Positions 53,222-60,835 of a stretch of DNA of 64,000 bases are shown here, in pieces. The notes under the pieces are model-generated. The model did no database searches. It worked only from the letters and a program-made list of their open reading frames with translations, and was not told where the DNA came from. Location: positions 2,046,001-2,110,000 of the forward strand of contig NZ_CP108538.1 in the NCBI RefSeq assembly GCF_035994185.1, written 5' to 3'. This DNA is from Streptomyces sp. NBC_01217 (GTDB taxonomy: Bacteria > Actinomycetota > Actinomycetes > Streptomycetales > Streptomycetaceae). How positions within the stretch are numbered: position 1 is the stretch's first letter; each line of letters opens with the position of its first letter. A program made the translations under genes and the position numbers.

Positions 53222-54929
53222 CCCGGATCCACCGGCTGATGTTTCCGAGGTCCGATTTCTCGCCGAGGGCTGATGGTGGTGTGGGGCTTGGGTTCGAGGG
53301 CGGGCGGCGCCCGCCGCGCTCGGGTCGCGGCCTGTCCGAGGTGTTTTGCGAGTCGGGGCTGGGGCGGTGGTGCCGGTGGCCGGTGCGGCCGTCAGGGTGC
53401 GGTGTCGATGGAGGCCGTCAGGGTGTCGACGGTGGGTGATGGACGGCCTCGAACAAGTCCTGGTAGGCGGCCTGCCAGGGCCAGTTGGCGGGCAGGTGGG
53501 CGGTCAGCTTGGTCCTCGCGGTGCGGGCGAGTCGGGCGGGGACGTGGATCAGGTGGGCGCGGAGTGTGGCGGTGGTGGCCTTGGCGTGGAAGGCCGAGGC
53601 CAGGGCGCCGGCGGCCCGCAGCAGGTTGTGCGACATGGCCCACAGGATCAGCCAGGCGGCGTTCGCCTGGAAGTTTCCCGAGGGCAGGTGGGCGAGCGCG
53701 GAGGACTTCCCGTCCGCGATCGCCTGTTCCACGACAGCGTGTTGCCGGTGGTGCAGTTCGGCCTGAAGCATGCCGAAGGGGCTGTTGGTGAAGATGGGAT
53801 GGTAGCGCCAGGAGTCGAACAACTCGCCCTGCCCGGTGGCTGCTTGCGGGTTCAGGCGTCGCACCCGTCGCACGATCAGACGGGCGGTGACCTGCTCGGC
53901 CTTCTTGCGTCCGGTGAACGCGGTGTACTCGGTCTCGGCGACCTCGGCGTCGGAGACCATCTCGCCGGTGTCGGGATCCACGAACGCCTCGGGGTAGCGG
54001 ATCGGGATCCAGGCGTCCTCGGTGATGCGGCCGATCGCGGCGGCGATGGAGGGGTTCATGCCCGTGGTGAGGGAGAAGTGGGCACCGGACCTGTGGCAGG
54101 CGGCGGCCACATCGGCGGTGTAGAACTTGCTGTCCGCCCGCACCATCCGGATTCCGGTTCCGCCCGCGTCCTTCGCGATGGCCAGGGCCTGGGCGACGAA
54201 GCTTTTCGCGCCGCGGACGTCGGCGGCCTTGCCGCGGCGCAGGCGGACCGCACCGATCACCGGCCGGGCGAGCGGGGTGGACAGGGTGGCCATGATCGGG
54301 TGCAGGGTGCGCTGCCCCTTCAGGCGCCCGTGCTCGGCGCCTTGCTTGGCCCGTCCGTAGACCCGGCGGTGGGTGGGGTCGATGTCGATGAACATCAGCT
54401 GCCCGGCGCCGGGCAGCAGCGGGGTACGGGTCGCGAGGCGGGCCAGGAATTCCCGGTGCACACGGTGGAGTTGCCGGTTGTGGCCGTGGGTGAAGGAGCG
54501 CAGGAAGGTGCCCAGCGTGGACGGGGCGCGTATCCCGGCGAAGGCCCGGTCCATTGCGCCGTGCCGCAGCCGGTCGGCATCATCGATGGAGTCGGCCCCC
54601 GAGCACATCGCGCCCAGCAGCGACATCACCTTGGCCGCCGGATGGGCGCCGCCGCTGTTGTCGGCCGCCTCGATGCGGACCTGGGCGGCCAGACCGGGCA
54701 GGCCGACCCGTTCGGCGAGCGCGATCAGCGGAAGCAGCCCCGCATCCGCGATCAGATTCGGCTCGTCGAAGAGTGCGGAGACATGGACGGCGGCATGGGA
54801 AGATTGCATCTCGGAAGAGCCTTGTCATCGTGCGTGCTGGAAGCCTCAAGAACTCCCATCATCGCAGGTCACAAGGCTCTTCCTCGTTCCCGGAGAAGTT
54901 GTCCACAGAGGTCAGCCGGTGGATCCGGG
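53222..54929. mobile_element. IS1380-family insertion sequence (1,708 bp)
   Basis: Terminal inverted repeats are CCCGGATCCACCGGCTGA at 53222-53239 and its exact complement at 54912-54929. A 5-bp duplication CTGAG flanks it (53217-53221 and 54930-54934). One transposase gene is on the minus strand. The intact ends and frame suggest a fairly recent, possibly active copy. Confidence 0.95.
53418..54809 (-). CDS. IS1380-family transposase
   Basis: The 463-residue product has the DDE transposase pattern: MFIDIDPTHRRVYGRAKQGA for the first aspartate, VRADSKFYTADVAAAC for the second, and a C-terminal LPSGNFQANAAWLILWAMSHNL with the conserved N..WL..AM..NL of IS1380/IS4 clan. The length is normal. 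The reading frame is uninterrupted, so the enzyme may be active. Confidence 0.95.
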   Translation of the reverse strand: MQSSHAAVHVSALFDEPNLIADAGLLPLIALAERVGLPGLAAQVRIEAADNSGGAHPAAKVMSLLGAMCSGADSIDDADRLRHGAMDRAFAGIRAPSTLGTFLRSFTHGHNRQLHRVHREFLARLATRTPLLPGAGQLMFIDIDPTHRRVYGRAKQGAEHGRLKGQRTLHPIMATLSTPLARPVIGAVRLRRGKAADVRGAKSFVAQALAIAKDAGGTGIRMVRADSKFYTADVAAACHRSGAHFSLTTGMNPSIAAAIGRITEDAWIPIRYPEAFVDPDTGEMVSDAEVAETEYTAFTGRKKAEQVTARLIVRRVRRLNPQAATGQGELFDSWRYHPIFTNSPFGMLQAELHHRQHAVVEQAIADGKSSALAHLPSGNFQANAAWLILWAMSHNLLRAAGALASAFHAKATTATLRAHLIHVPARLARTARTKLTAHLPANWPWQAAYQDLFEAVHHPPSTP

Positions 54930-55223
54930 CTGAGAGCCCTTTGTGTGCGCTGCCATAACCGTGAGACCGGCCGTAACCAGGCTGGTGGTGTAGTCGCTGA
55001 GAGGCGGAGACAGTCACAGGCTCAGCGTGAATGGCAGCACTGGACAGAGAAGCGTGACGCTGAGGCCGAAGAGCCGCCGTTCTGATGCCTGCCCCCTGGG
55101 GGGTGACCCCCTCCGGGCCTGACAGGAGCGCGGCAGGGAGGGAAAAAGCTAGCGCCGCAGCTTGGAGCGTTTGCGCGGCCAGGGGCACTGGACATACAGC
55201 CCAGAGATGCCGACACTCGGGGC

Positions 55224-55817
55224 ATGGATGCTGGTTTGGCGGCGGTACTTGGAGCTATAGCGGCCTCAATGGGCAGCGTTGCGGCAGCCTTTGCGCAGCA
55301 CGAAACCGCGCGTATCTCCGCAAGAGCTGATCACCGAAGGGAAAGGCGGCAACCGCGCCATGACACCTATCGGGTTTTCATTCAGAAAGTCCTCCTTGTC
55401 AAGGAGCGAGTTGCTTACGACGGATACGAAGATACAACTTTCAGCGAGGAAGAAGCGCTAATCAAGGCGGTGCATGAAAGCTGGATTGACGTGAGCCTCT
55501 TAGGACCTCAACCGGTTATTTCTGCTGCTTCACGACTCCGCGACGATGCTCTAGGAGTTGTTGAATTGATGGCGATTACTCGTCACCTGCAAGAGCGGGT
55601 TAGTTACATGGACGAAGAGGACGACACGCTTGAAGGAGAGCTAGAGAAATACAGCTCTTCGGTAGATCATCTATACGAAGCCGCGCAAACATTGACCAAA
55701 AGCGCCGATCAATTCAGTACAGCCGCCAGCGCGTCACTGGACGATGACGGAACAGTGCGCCGTTTTACCAGCAAGAGGCTAAAGCGTAAACGAGTTACAG
55801 AAGGCAGTGCGCCCTAG
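55224..55817 (+). CDS. Membrane-anchored helical protein, unknown
   Basis: The 197-residue product has an N-terminal hydrophobic helix (residues about 3-25) and then a charged helical part with KVLLVKERVAYDGYEDTTFS, LQERVSYMDEEDDTLEGELE and a basic end RFTSKRLKRKRVTEG. Codon use is clearly less GC-rich than the host genes. No domain is recognised. It might be a superinfection or anti-phage protein, but that is a guess. ATG at 55224 has GGGGC just upstream, so the start is weak. Confidence 0.65.
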   Translation: MDAGLAAVLGAIAASMGSVAAAFAQHETARISARADHRRERRQPRHDTYRVFIQKVLLVKERVAYDGYEDTTFSEEEALIKAVHESWIDVSLLGPQPVISAASRLRDDALGVVELMAITRHLQERVSYMDEEDDTLEGELEKYSSSVDHLYEAAQTLTKSADQFSTAASASLDDDGTVRRFTSKRLKRKRVTEGSAP

Positions 55818-55836
55818 TCTTTCCGCGTCCAATGGC

Positions 55837-55880
55837 CCCGTACCCGCTGCCTTACTGGTGGCCGGTACGGGGTTTCTCTC
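55837..55880 (+). terminator. Terminator before regulatory cassette
   Basis: CCCCGTACC (55837-55845) pairs with GGTACGGGG (55865-55873), followed by TTTCTCTCG. Confidence 0.85.
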
Positions 55881-55980
55881 GTTTCTGAAAACTGACGGGG
55901 CGTCAGATGGTCGCCTCTGCTGTCGTCAAGTGGCCCGTGAACATGCCCTCTTGACGTGATCCGTCAGGCGGGTGATGGTC

Positions 55981-56000
55981 GTGCAATCGGGCGCAATCGC
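55981..56000. promoter_or_regulatory. Tandem decamer GTGCAATC-type, site 1
   Basis: GTGCAATCGG and GCGCAATCGC lie head to tail, 19 bp upstream of the first gene of the cassette. A TTGACG hexamer (55951-55956) lies upstream as a possible -35. The same decamer pair occurs at 57651. Confidence 0.65.
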
Positions 56001-56019
56001 ATCGACGGAGGGACATGAC

Positions 56020-56262
56020 ATGCCGCTACGGTTCCTGGGGATCATCCCGAACACGCCTGACACGGACTCCCCAACCATCTGGCTGGACGAAGAGACGGGA
56101 GACCTGTTGATCCAGTCGTACAAGGCCACTGAGGAGGAGGTGAAGGCGTGCCAAGAGATCGGCTCGATTCCGGGCCACTCCACAGACGTGCCGGATCACG
56201 AGACGATCATCAGGCTTCCGAAGGTCATGCTTCAGTACATCCCCCGCCCCGACAGTGAGTAG
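56020..56262 (+). CDS. Small acidic protein of the DUF6879/HTH cassette
   Basis: The 80-residue product (PLRFLGIIPNTPDTDSPTIW, then EETGDLLIQSYKATEEEV) has no recognised fold but sits directly before a DUF6879 gene and an HTH gene, which is a recurrent actinobacterial arrangement. ATG at 56020 has GGAGGGAC upstream. The stop is 5 bp before the next start. Confidence 0.75.
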   Translation: MPLRFLGIIPNTPDTDSPTIWLDEETGDLLIQSYKATEEEVKACQEIGSIPGHSTDVPDHETIIRLPKVMLQYIPRPDSE

Positions 56263-56267
56263 CAACG

Positions 56268-56783
56268 ATGACGAACCCCGTACTTGAGGGTCTGGCAAAG
56301 GCGCGTCACTCAGCCATTCACTTGGAAATGCGCGACGCGTACCAGCCGAACGACCCTGATTTCATCGCGTGGCAGAACGGGAAGCGCCTTGACCCTGCCG
56401 CTGACCGGTCGGCGTGGTGGCGTCCGTTTCTGGACGTGGTAACCGAGACAACAGCGCGTGGTGTCGTGATGCGCCGTGCTCGGATTGTCTCGGAGCCAGT
56501 GACGGACTACATCAAGTACGAGTACGACGTGACGTTTCCGAACGTCGCAGCGGGTGAACTGGTCCGCTGGTTGCCCCGGCGCAAGGCAGCCGATATTCCC
56601 CTACCCGGGACAGACCTTTGGATGTTCGACAATTCCTCAGTGCTGTTCACCTACTTCTCTGGAATTGGGGAGGTAGTTGACCGCGAGTGGTGCACTGAAC
56701 CGCCCGTCGTGGCGCTGGTGAGTACAGCATTCGAATCGGTCTGGGAACGGGCCACGTCTCATGAGGAGTACAAGCCGGTCTAA
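56268..56783 (+). CDS. DUF6879-family protein
   Basis: The 171-residue product has the DUF6879 pattern: AIHLEMRDAYQPNDPDFIAW, WWRPFLDVVTETTARGV, RRARIVSEPVTDYIKYEYDV, and a FDNSSVLFTYFSGIG end. Such genes usually precede or follow a Scr1-type HTH gene. Molecular function is unknown. Its last bases are 13 bp before the HTH gene. Confidence 0.85.
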   Translation: MTNPVLEGLAKARHSAIHLEMRDAYQPNDPDFIAWQNGKRLDPAADRSAWWRPFLDVVTETTARGVVMRRARIVSEPVTDYIKYEYDVTFPNVAAGELVRWLPRRKAADIPLPGTDLWMFDNSSVLFTYFSGIGEVVDREWCTEPPVVALVSTAFESVWERATSHEEYKPV

Positions 56784-56796
56784 CCGGTCCAGCGCC

Positions 56797-57645
56797 ATGC
56801 CCGCATCAGGATCATCAAGTGTTCAAGCCGCCCGGAAAGTCCTTGCCGATCGCCTTCGGGAGATGTGCAAGGACGCCGGGTTGGACGGTAAGCGGCTCGC
56901 TGAGGCGTGCGGGTGGCACCCTGCCAAGGTCTCGCGGATCTCGTCCGCGAAAACGTCGCCTTCCGCTGAGGACATCCGCGCATGGTGTCGCGCTTGTGGC
57001 GCAGAAGACCAGACAGAGGACCTGATTGCCTCTCTGCGCGCCGTTGAGGGCATGTGGGTGGAATGGCGGCGGATGGAGCGGGCGGGGCTGCGACAGGCGC
57101 AGGAAGCCCGTTTGCCGCTGTACGAACGAACGCGCTGGTTCCGCTGCTACTCGCCGGGGCTTGTCCCAGGGTTGATTCAGACCTACGGCTATACCGAAGA
57201 CGTATTGCGTGCCGTGCAGCGTCGCCGTGTTGAGGTTGATGACGTTGCTGATGCCGTGGCCGCACGCATGGAACGTCAGCGCGTGCTCTTTGAGGGTCAG
57301 CGCCGTTTCGCATTTCTGGTAGAGGAGTCAGTTCTTAGAAATGCACTCGGTGAGCCAGATACTCAGGTTGAGCAACTTGAGCATTTGCTCACGGTCTCCG
57401 CGCTGCCCAACGTCAGCTTGGGCGTGGTCCGTACGAAGATCGGCCGTGCCCGAATGCCGGTTGAGGGGTTCTGGATATTCGACACAGCACAGGTGAATGT
57501 CGAGCTAGTTTCTGGATACCTTACGATCACTCAGCCGCGAGAGGTGGCCACGTATGCCGACACGTTCGCCGCACTGGCTGACGTTGCTGTCTACGGCGCG
57601 AAGGCCCATGCTCTGATCCGGGCGGCTGTCACCTCGCTGGGGTGA
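56797..57645 (+). CDS. HTH regulator with DUF5753 domain (Scr1 type)
   Basis: The 282-residue product has an N-terminal XRE helix-turn-helix (residues about 12-65: LREMCKDAGLDGKRLAEACG, WHPAKVSRISSAK) and a C-terminal DUF5753 domain (about 95-280: YSPGLVPGLIQTYGYTEDVL, then EGFWIFD). Such proteins control small gene pairs in actinomycetes. The likely binding sites are the GTGCAATC decamers on both sides of this cassette. ATG at 56797 was preferred to one 12 codons upstream. Confidence 0.88.
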   Translation: MPASGSSSVQAARKVLADRLREMCKDAGLDGKRLAEACGWHPAKVSRISSAKTSPSAEDIRAWCRACGAEDQTEDLIASLRAVEGMWVEWRRMERAGLRQAQEARLPLYERTRWFRCYSPGLVPGLIQTYGYTEDVLRAVQRRRVEVDDVADAVAARMERQRVLFEGQRRFAFLVEESVLRNALGEPDTQVEQLEHLLTVSALPNVSLGVVRTKIGRARMPVEGFWIFDTAQVNVELVSGYLTITQPREVATYADTFAALADVAVYGAKAHALIRAAVTSLG

Positions 57646-57650
57646 TTGGC

Positions 57651-57670
57651 GTGCAATCTCGTGCAATCGG
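57651..57670. promoter_or_regulatory. Tandem decamer GTGCAATC-type, site 2
   Basis: GTGCAATCTC and GTGCAATCGG, head to tail, begin 6 bp after the HTH gene and end 68 bp before the next small gene. They are the same decamers as site 1. Confidence 0.7.
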
Positions 57671-57738
57671 CTGTGAGTTGGGGTGCCGCTGTTCCTAGCG
57701 TGGTTGTCATTCGGACCACGTGAGGGGACGGCGGGCAC

Positions 57739-57933
57739 ATGGCCAGTCAGACGAAGACGAACGCCACGGATGCGCGACAGCACGAGTACACGACGTACGC
57801 GCCTCATGGTGAGAAGTGCCGGAACTGCCGTAAGCCGTTCAAGTCGTTGGAGACCTGCCGCCGGGTGGCCATCGAACGGGCTTCGGGGGGTTCTTCGGCT
57901 GACCGCTACGAACACCATGAGTGCCCGGCATGA
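57739..57933 (+). CDS. Small Cys-rich protein, unknown
   Basis: The 64-residue product contains CRNCRKPFKSLETCRR and a C-terminal HHEC, enough for one zinc site. It begins with ATG after GGGGAC. The stop overlaps the next start (ATGA). Short Cys-rich proteins are common companions of HTH/DUF5753 genes. Confidence 0.7.
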   Translation: MASQTKTNATDARQHEYTTYAPHGEKCRNCRKPFKSLETCRRVAIERASGGSSADRYEHHECPA

Positions 57934-58160
57934 CTGCCCCAGCGAAGCGCATCAGCGCCCGTGTGAGTGCCTTACCGGACCCGGAGTTAGTCAGCCTCAT
58001 AGATGACCCGTCAGGGCCGTACGCGGACTCTCCTGACGGCTGGTGGACGCAATACGGGGGAGCACTCGACAGCCGCTCAGGGGTGGTCTACTTCCCCGGC
58101 CCGAAGTCGCCTCCCTGTCCGCTGGCATGTCCCCGGCATCAGGGGGTGAGTGGCGAGTGA
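57930..58160 (+). CDS. Small orphan protein, unknown
   Basis: The 76-residue product (AKRISARVSALPDPELVSLI, then WWTQYGGALDSRSGVVYFPG) ends with a CPLACPRHQ cluster that could bind zinc. Start and stop overlap the neighbours by 4 bp each, so it is part of a three-gene unit. Confidence 0.65.
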   Translation: MTAPAKRISARVSALPDPELVSLIDDPSGPYADSPDGWWTQYGGALDSRSGVVYFPGPKSPPCPLACPRHQGVSGE

Positions 58161-58381
58161 TTCAGCCGCCCCTGATGTTCATGGGTGGAGACCTGACAAC
58201 GCCGCGCGCTGACAGGGTCGACCCTGAAACGTGCCCTGTCTGCGGCAGACTGCGCGAAAGCCTGAGAGCGGCACTCAGTACGCGGAGTTCTGTAATGGGC
58301 CGACTGGTCGTGATCGCCATGCACAACCACATGATTCACGGCCATCCGAAGGACCCGCGCAACAAGACCCCGGCCCGCTGA
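58157..58381 (+). CDS. Small Cys/His protein, last gene of the element
   Basis: The 74-residue product has ETCPVCGRL and a histidine group MHNHMIHGH, spaced like a C2H2 zinc site. The GTG start at 58157 overlaps the previous stop. It is followed by about 140 bp and then attR. Confidence 0.6.
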   Translation: MIQPPLMFMGGDLTTPRADRVDPETCPVCGRLRESLRAALSTRSSVMGRLVVIAMHNHMIHGHPKDPRNKTPAR

Positions 58382-58503
58382 GCGACGGCGAATCAAGTCT
58401 CAGCGTGTCGGCTGCCCCGTCCGTGCGTCCGTCCCCCGTGGCGCATGGGCGGGGCTTCGTGCTGCCTGCCCATAGCCCCTGGTCAGGGCTTCGCGGTAAC
58501 CTA

Positions 58504-58541
58504 TGGTTCCCGTGGTTCAAGGGCAGGCGATGTCGCTCCAG
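58504..58541. other. attR junction
   Basis: Core GGGCA at 58521-58525. To the left is the element arm GGTTCCCGTGGTTCA (58505-58519); to the right is host FrnE sequence (GGCGATGTCGCTCCAG). Confidence 0.92.
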
Positions 58542-58555
58542 ATCTCGACGCGCAT
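58517..58555 (-). pseudogene. FrnE gene, 5' fragment (12 codons)
   Basis: Read on the minus strand from ATG at 58553-58555 the codons give MRVEIWSDIACP, then an element-derived TGA at 58517-58519. This is the missing start of the FrnE-family gene whose body lies at 46846-47538. The native promoter must lie in 58556-58738, and the upstream DinB-like gene on the same strand may be co-transcribed. Confidence 0.92.
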
Positions 58556-58738
58556 GTCTCTTCTTCTCTCCGTGTTCTCGTACGTACGGCCCGGGCAGCA
58601 CGGAGGCACCCTCCGCTCCCGTACACAACACGAGAACGGACACCGTCATTCCCCGCTGCGTACGGCCGGTCGGTGACCGTGGCCGGTCACGAGCCGCTCG
58701 TCGGTGTGTGGACCGGAAGCGCCATGGCGCGCCCGGGC

Positions 58739-59458
58739 CTAGCGGGGAGTGGTGAAGCGGGTCCGCCACAGGTCGCGGAGCAGCGCGATCTCGGCCATGT
58801 GGTGGATGAATTCGAGGTTGGCGCCCCACAGCACGGAAATGAACGGTTCCCCGGGGGCGGAGCCGTACGGGTACTGCGAGAGGCCGACCGTGTCGAGCTG
58901 GTCCTCGGTGAGGGCGCCGACGTCGGCGCGCCAGCGGTCGATCACCGGCCAGAAGCGCTCCAGGGTCAAGGCCGCCGAGGGGGAGAAGTCGATCATCCGC
59001 TTCGGGTCCTGCCGTCGTTCGCCGAAGGTCCACTCCCAGTTGCCCGCGAACTCGTAGTGCAGGTGGCCCAGCCGCCACGCGATGGTCGTGACCGATGTCG
59101 CGTCCGGCTCCGGCTCGCCGGTGTGGGCCAGGATCTGCTCGACCCGCTCGACAGTCACGCTCCAGTCCTCGGCGATCTTCTCCACCGACATGCCGCCGGC
59201 CGCCTGCCGGGCGACCTCCGCGTACTCGCTCGCCGGGATGTCCGCGGCGCCCAGGTCCAGCAGCCACTCCCCCGGCCCGAACGCCCGCGGCGTCGTCGCC
59301 TCGGCGCGTCGCCGCAGCGACCAGCAGCCGGGCACCGGTTCCCACAGATACTCCTCGTCGCCGAGCCCCGCCAGCCGCACCCCGGCCATCTCCCTGGCCT
59401 TGTCGAACTGGTCCAGCAGCAGGCCCAGACGGTCGGTCCGTACGCCCTCGATCTCCAT
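58739..59458 (-). CDS. DinB-like (DUF664-type) helical bundle protein
   Basis: The 239-residue product is a DinB/YfiT-type four-helix protein: LLLDQFDKAREMAGVRLAGL at the N-terminus, TTIAWRLGHLHYEFAGNWEW with the expected histidines, and a C-terminal ANLEFIHHMAEIALLRDLWR that supplies a further metal-site histidine. Such proteins may be thiol-dependent transferases or hydrolases; the substrate is unknown. Start 59458 (MEIEG) follows AAGGGGA; an ATG ten codons upstream is possible. Confidence 0.8.
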   Translation of the reverse strand: MEIEGVRTDRLGLLLDQFDKAREMAGVRLAGLGDEEYLWEPVPGCWSLRRRAEATTPRAFGPGEWLLDLGAADIPASEYAEVARQAAGGMSVEKIAEDWSVTVERVEQILAHTGEPEPDATSVTTIAWRLGHLHYEFAGNWEWTFGERRQDPKRMIDFSPSAALTLERFWPVIDRWRADVGALTEDQLDTVGLSQYPYGSAPGEPFISVLWGANLEFIHHMAEIALLRDLWRTRFTTPR

Positions 59459-59671
59459 GAACGGTTCCCCTTCGCGGTCGTGTGTCATACCTCGCTGCGC
59501 TCCGGCGGAGGTTAACGACCCACCTCACGGGGCGCGACCGATTTCCCTGCCCACGAAGCGACGGGCGCGCTGCGGGAGTTGGCGCCGCAGGGGGCGGACC
59601 GGGCGAGGGGGGCTCGGAGTGACCCTGCGCGGAGCCCGGCCTCCGATCGGCATCGCGGGCAGAATGGACCG

Positions 59672-60835
59672 GTGCCGCCTTTCGAACTGACCCGTTTCCG
59701 GCTGCCCCGTGGTGCCCGCGCCGATGCCGTGCTGGCCGGCGGGGTATTCGTGTTGGTGGCGCTCGGTGCCGAGGGGCAGCGGCTGAGACATGGCGGGGAC
59801 TCGATGCCCTCGCAGATCGCGTCCTGGCTGCTGATCGCGGCGGTGTGCGGAGCGCTGCTGTTCCGGCGCCGGTATCCGGTGGCGGTGGGCTGGTTCACGG
59901 TGCTGGCCACGGGTGCCTACTATCTGCTGAGCGACATCGACGGCCCGCTGATCGTGGTTCCGATCGTGGCGTTGTACGCCGTCGCGGCCCAGGGCCGGCT
60001 GCAGGCGGCCATCGCCATGGCGGCGGCCATGGTCATCGGCATGGGTGCGGGCACCCTCGCGGGCAACAGCGATGTCAACGGCACGGCGGTGTTCATGCTC
60101 ACCGGCTGGCTGGTCGCCGTCGTGGCCCTCGGCAGCGTGCGGTACGGCCGGGTGGCATACGCCGAGGAGGAGGCGCGGCTGCGGGCCACCGAGGAGCGGC
60201 TGCGCATCGCCCGCGAGCTGCACGATGTGATCGGGCACAACATTTCGATGATCAACGTGCAGGCGAGTGCGGCGCTGCACCGGCTGAAGAAGGACCCCGC
60301 CCAGGCCGAGGAGGCGCTCGGCGCGATCAAGGCGGGAAGCCGGGACGCCCTGCGGGAGCTGCGCGCCACCCTCGGTGTTCTCCGCCGGGTCGACGAGGAG
60401 GCGCCCACGGCGCCCGCGCCGGGGCTGGCCAGGGCGGACGAGCTGGTGGCTTCGGCGAAGCCGGCGGGGCTCGCGGTGCGGATCGAGCGGACCGGGGCTG
60501 AACGCCCGCTGCCCGCCCCGGTCGACCTGGCCGCCTACCGGATCGTGCAGGAGTCGCTGACCAACGCCGCCAAGCACAGCGGCGCGGGGCGGGTCACGAT
60601 CCGGCTCGTGTACGGGGACAGGGAGTTGACCCTGACCGTCGAGGACGACGGCCGGGGCTCGGCGGCCCGCCCCGCAGGTGCGGGTGGCGGCAGCGGGATC
60701 GCCGGAATGACGGAACGGGCGCGGGCACTGGGTGGCGAGCTGACCGCGGGCCCGCGGCCGGAGGGCGGATTCGCGGTGCGGGCCCGGCTGCCGTACGGAA
60801 TCACAGGAGAGCCGATGGAGCGGAGTGACCGATGA
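59672..60835 (+). CDS. NarL-type sensor histidine kinase
   Basis: The 387-residue product has about four to six N-terminal membrane helices, then a HisKA_3 domain with H184 in ARELHDVIGHNISMI and an ATPase domain (QESLTNAAKHSGAGRVTI for the N-box, VEDDGRGS and GIAGMTERARALGG). It phosphorylates the response regulator encoded next; their genes overlap by 4 bp. GTG at 59672 was chosen because upstream codons look non-coding. The signal is unknown. Confidence 0.92.
   Translation: MPPFELTRFRLPRGARADAVLAGGVFVLVALGAEGQRLRHGGDSMPSQIASWLLIAAVCGALLFRRRYPVAVGWFTVLATGAYYLLSDIDGPLIVVPIVALYAVAAQGRLQAAIAMAAAMVIGMGAGTLAGNSDVNGTAVFMLTGWLVAVVALGSVRYGRVAYAEEEARLRATEERLRIARELHDVIGHNISMINVQASAALHRLKKDPAQAEEALGAIKAGSRDALRELRATLGVLRRVDEEAPTAPAPGLARADELVASAKPAGLAVRIERTGAERPLPAPVDLAAYRIVQESLTNAAKHSGAGRVTIRLVYGDRELTLTVEDDGRGSAARPAGAGGGSGIAGMTERARALGGELTAGPRPEGGFAVRARLPYGITGEPMERSDR

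Larger units (their letters stand above)
52929..55085 (+). pseudogene. Phage HNH endonuclease gene split by IS1380-family insertion
   Basis: Residues 1-97 (52929-53221) read MPYRPRRPCPVVPN, with SAYGKDWPRKRESFL, CVLCGQPSKVADHYPLSR and end in HEHL. The remainder continues at 54935-55085 as RALCVRCHNRETGRNQ to a stop after EEPPF. Removing the IS and one CTGAG copy restores one frame with the CVLC/CVRCHN zinc pairs and the DH-(x)n-N-H core of HNH nucleases. In phages this gene usually lies near terminase; no terminase is seen here. Confidence 0.92.
47534..58525. mobile_element. Serine-integrase element inserted in the FrnE gene (10,987 bp)
   Basis: The element lies between two copies of core GGGCA/TGCCC (47534-47538 and 58521-58525). 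Joining the outer flanks restores the frame ATC-GCC-TGC-CCC-TGG-TGT (I-A-C-P-W-C) of the host gene. Joining the inner ends gives an attP with GGTTCCCGTGGTTCA and TGAACCACGGGAACC arms around TGGGTGCCCT. Base composition is visibly lower in GC than the flanks and TTA/ATT-type codons are commoner. Contents: serine integrase, HNH-like gene, scaffold- and capsid-like genes, an IS1380 insertion, an HTH/DUF6879 cassette and small orphan genes. Confidence 0.95.

Noticed and set aside
53346..54934. Long plus-strand frame across the IS
   Set aside because: It is the antisense shadow of the transposase; only its last 50 codons are real HNH sequence after the insertion.
47534..58525. tRNA-based integration site or CRISPR array
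   Set aside because: No tRNA sequence lies at either junction and no regularly spaced repeats with unique spacers are present. The site is a protein gene.
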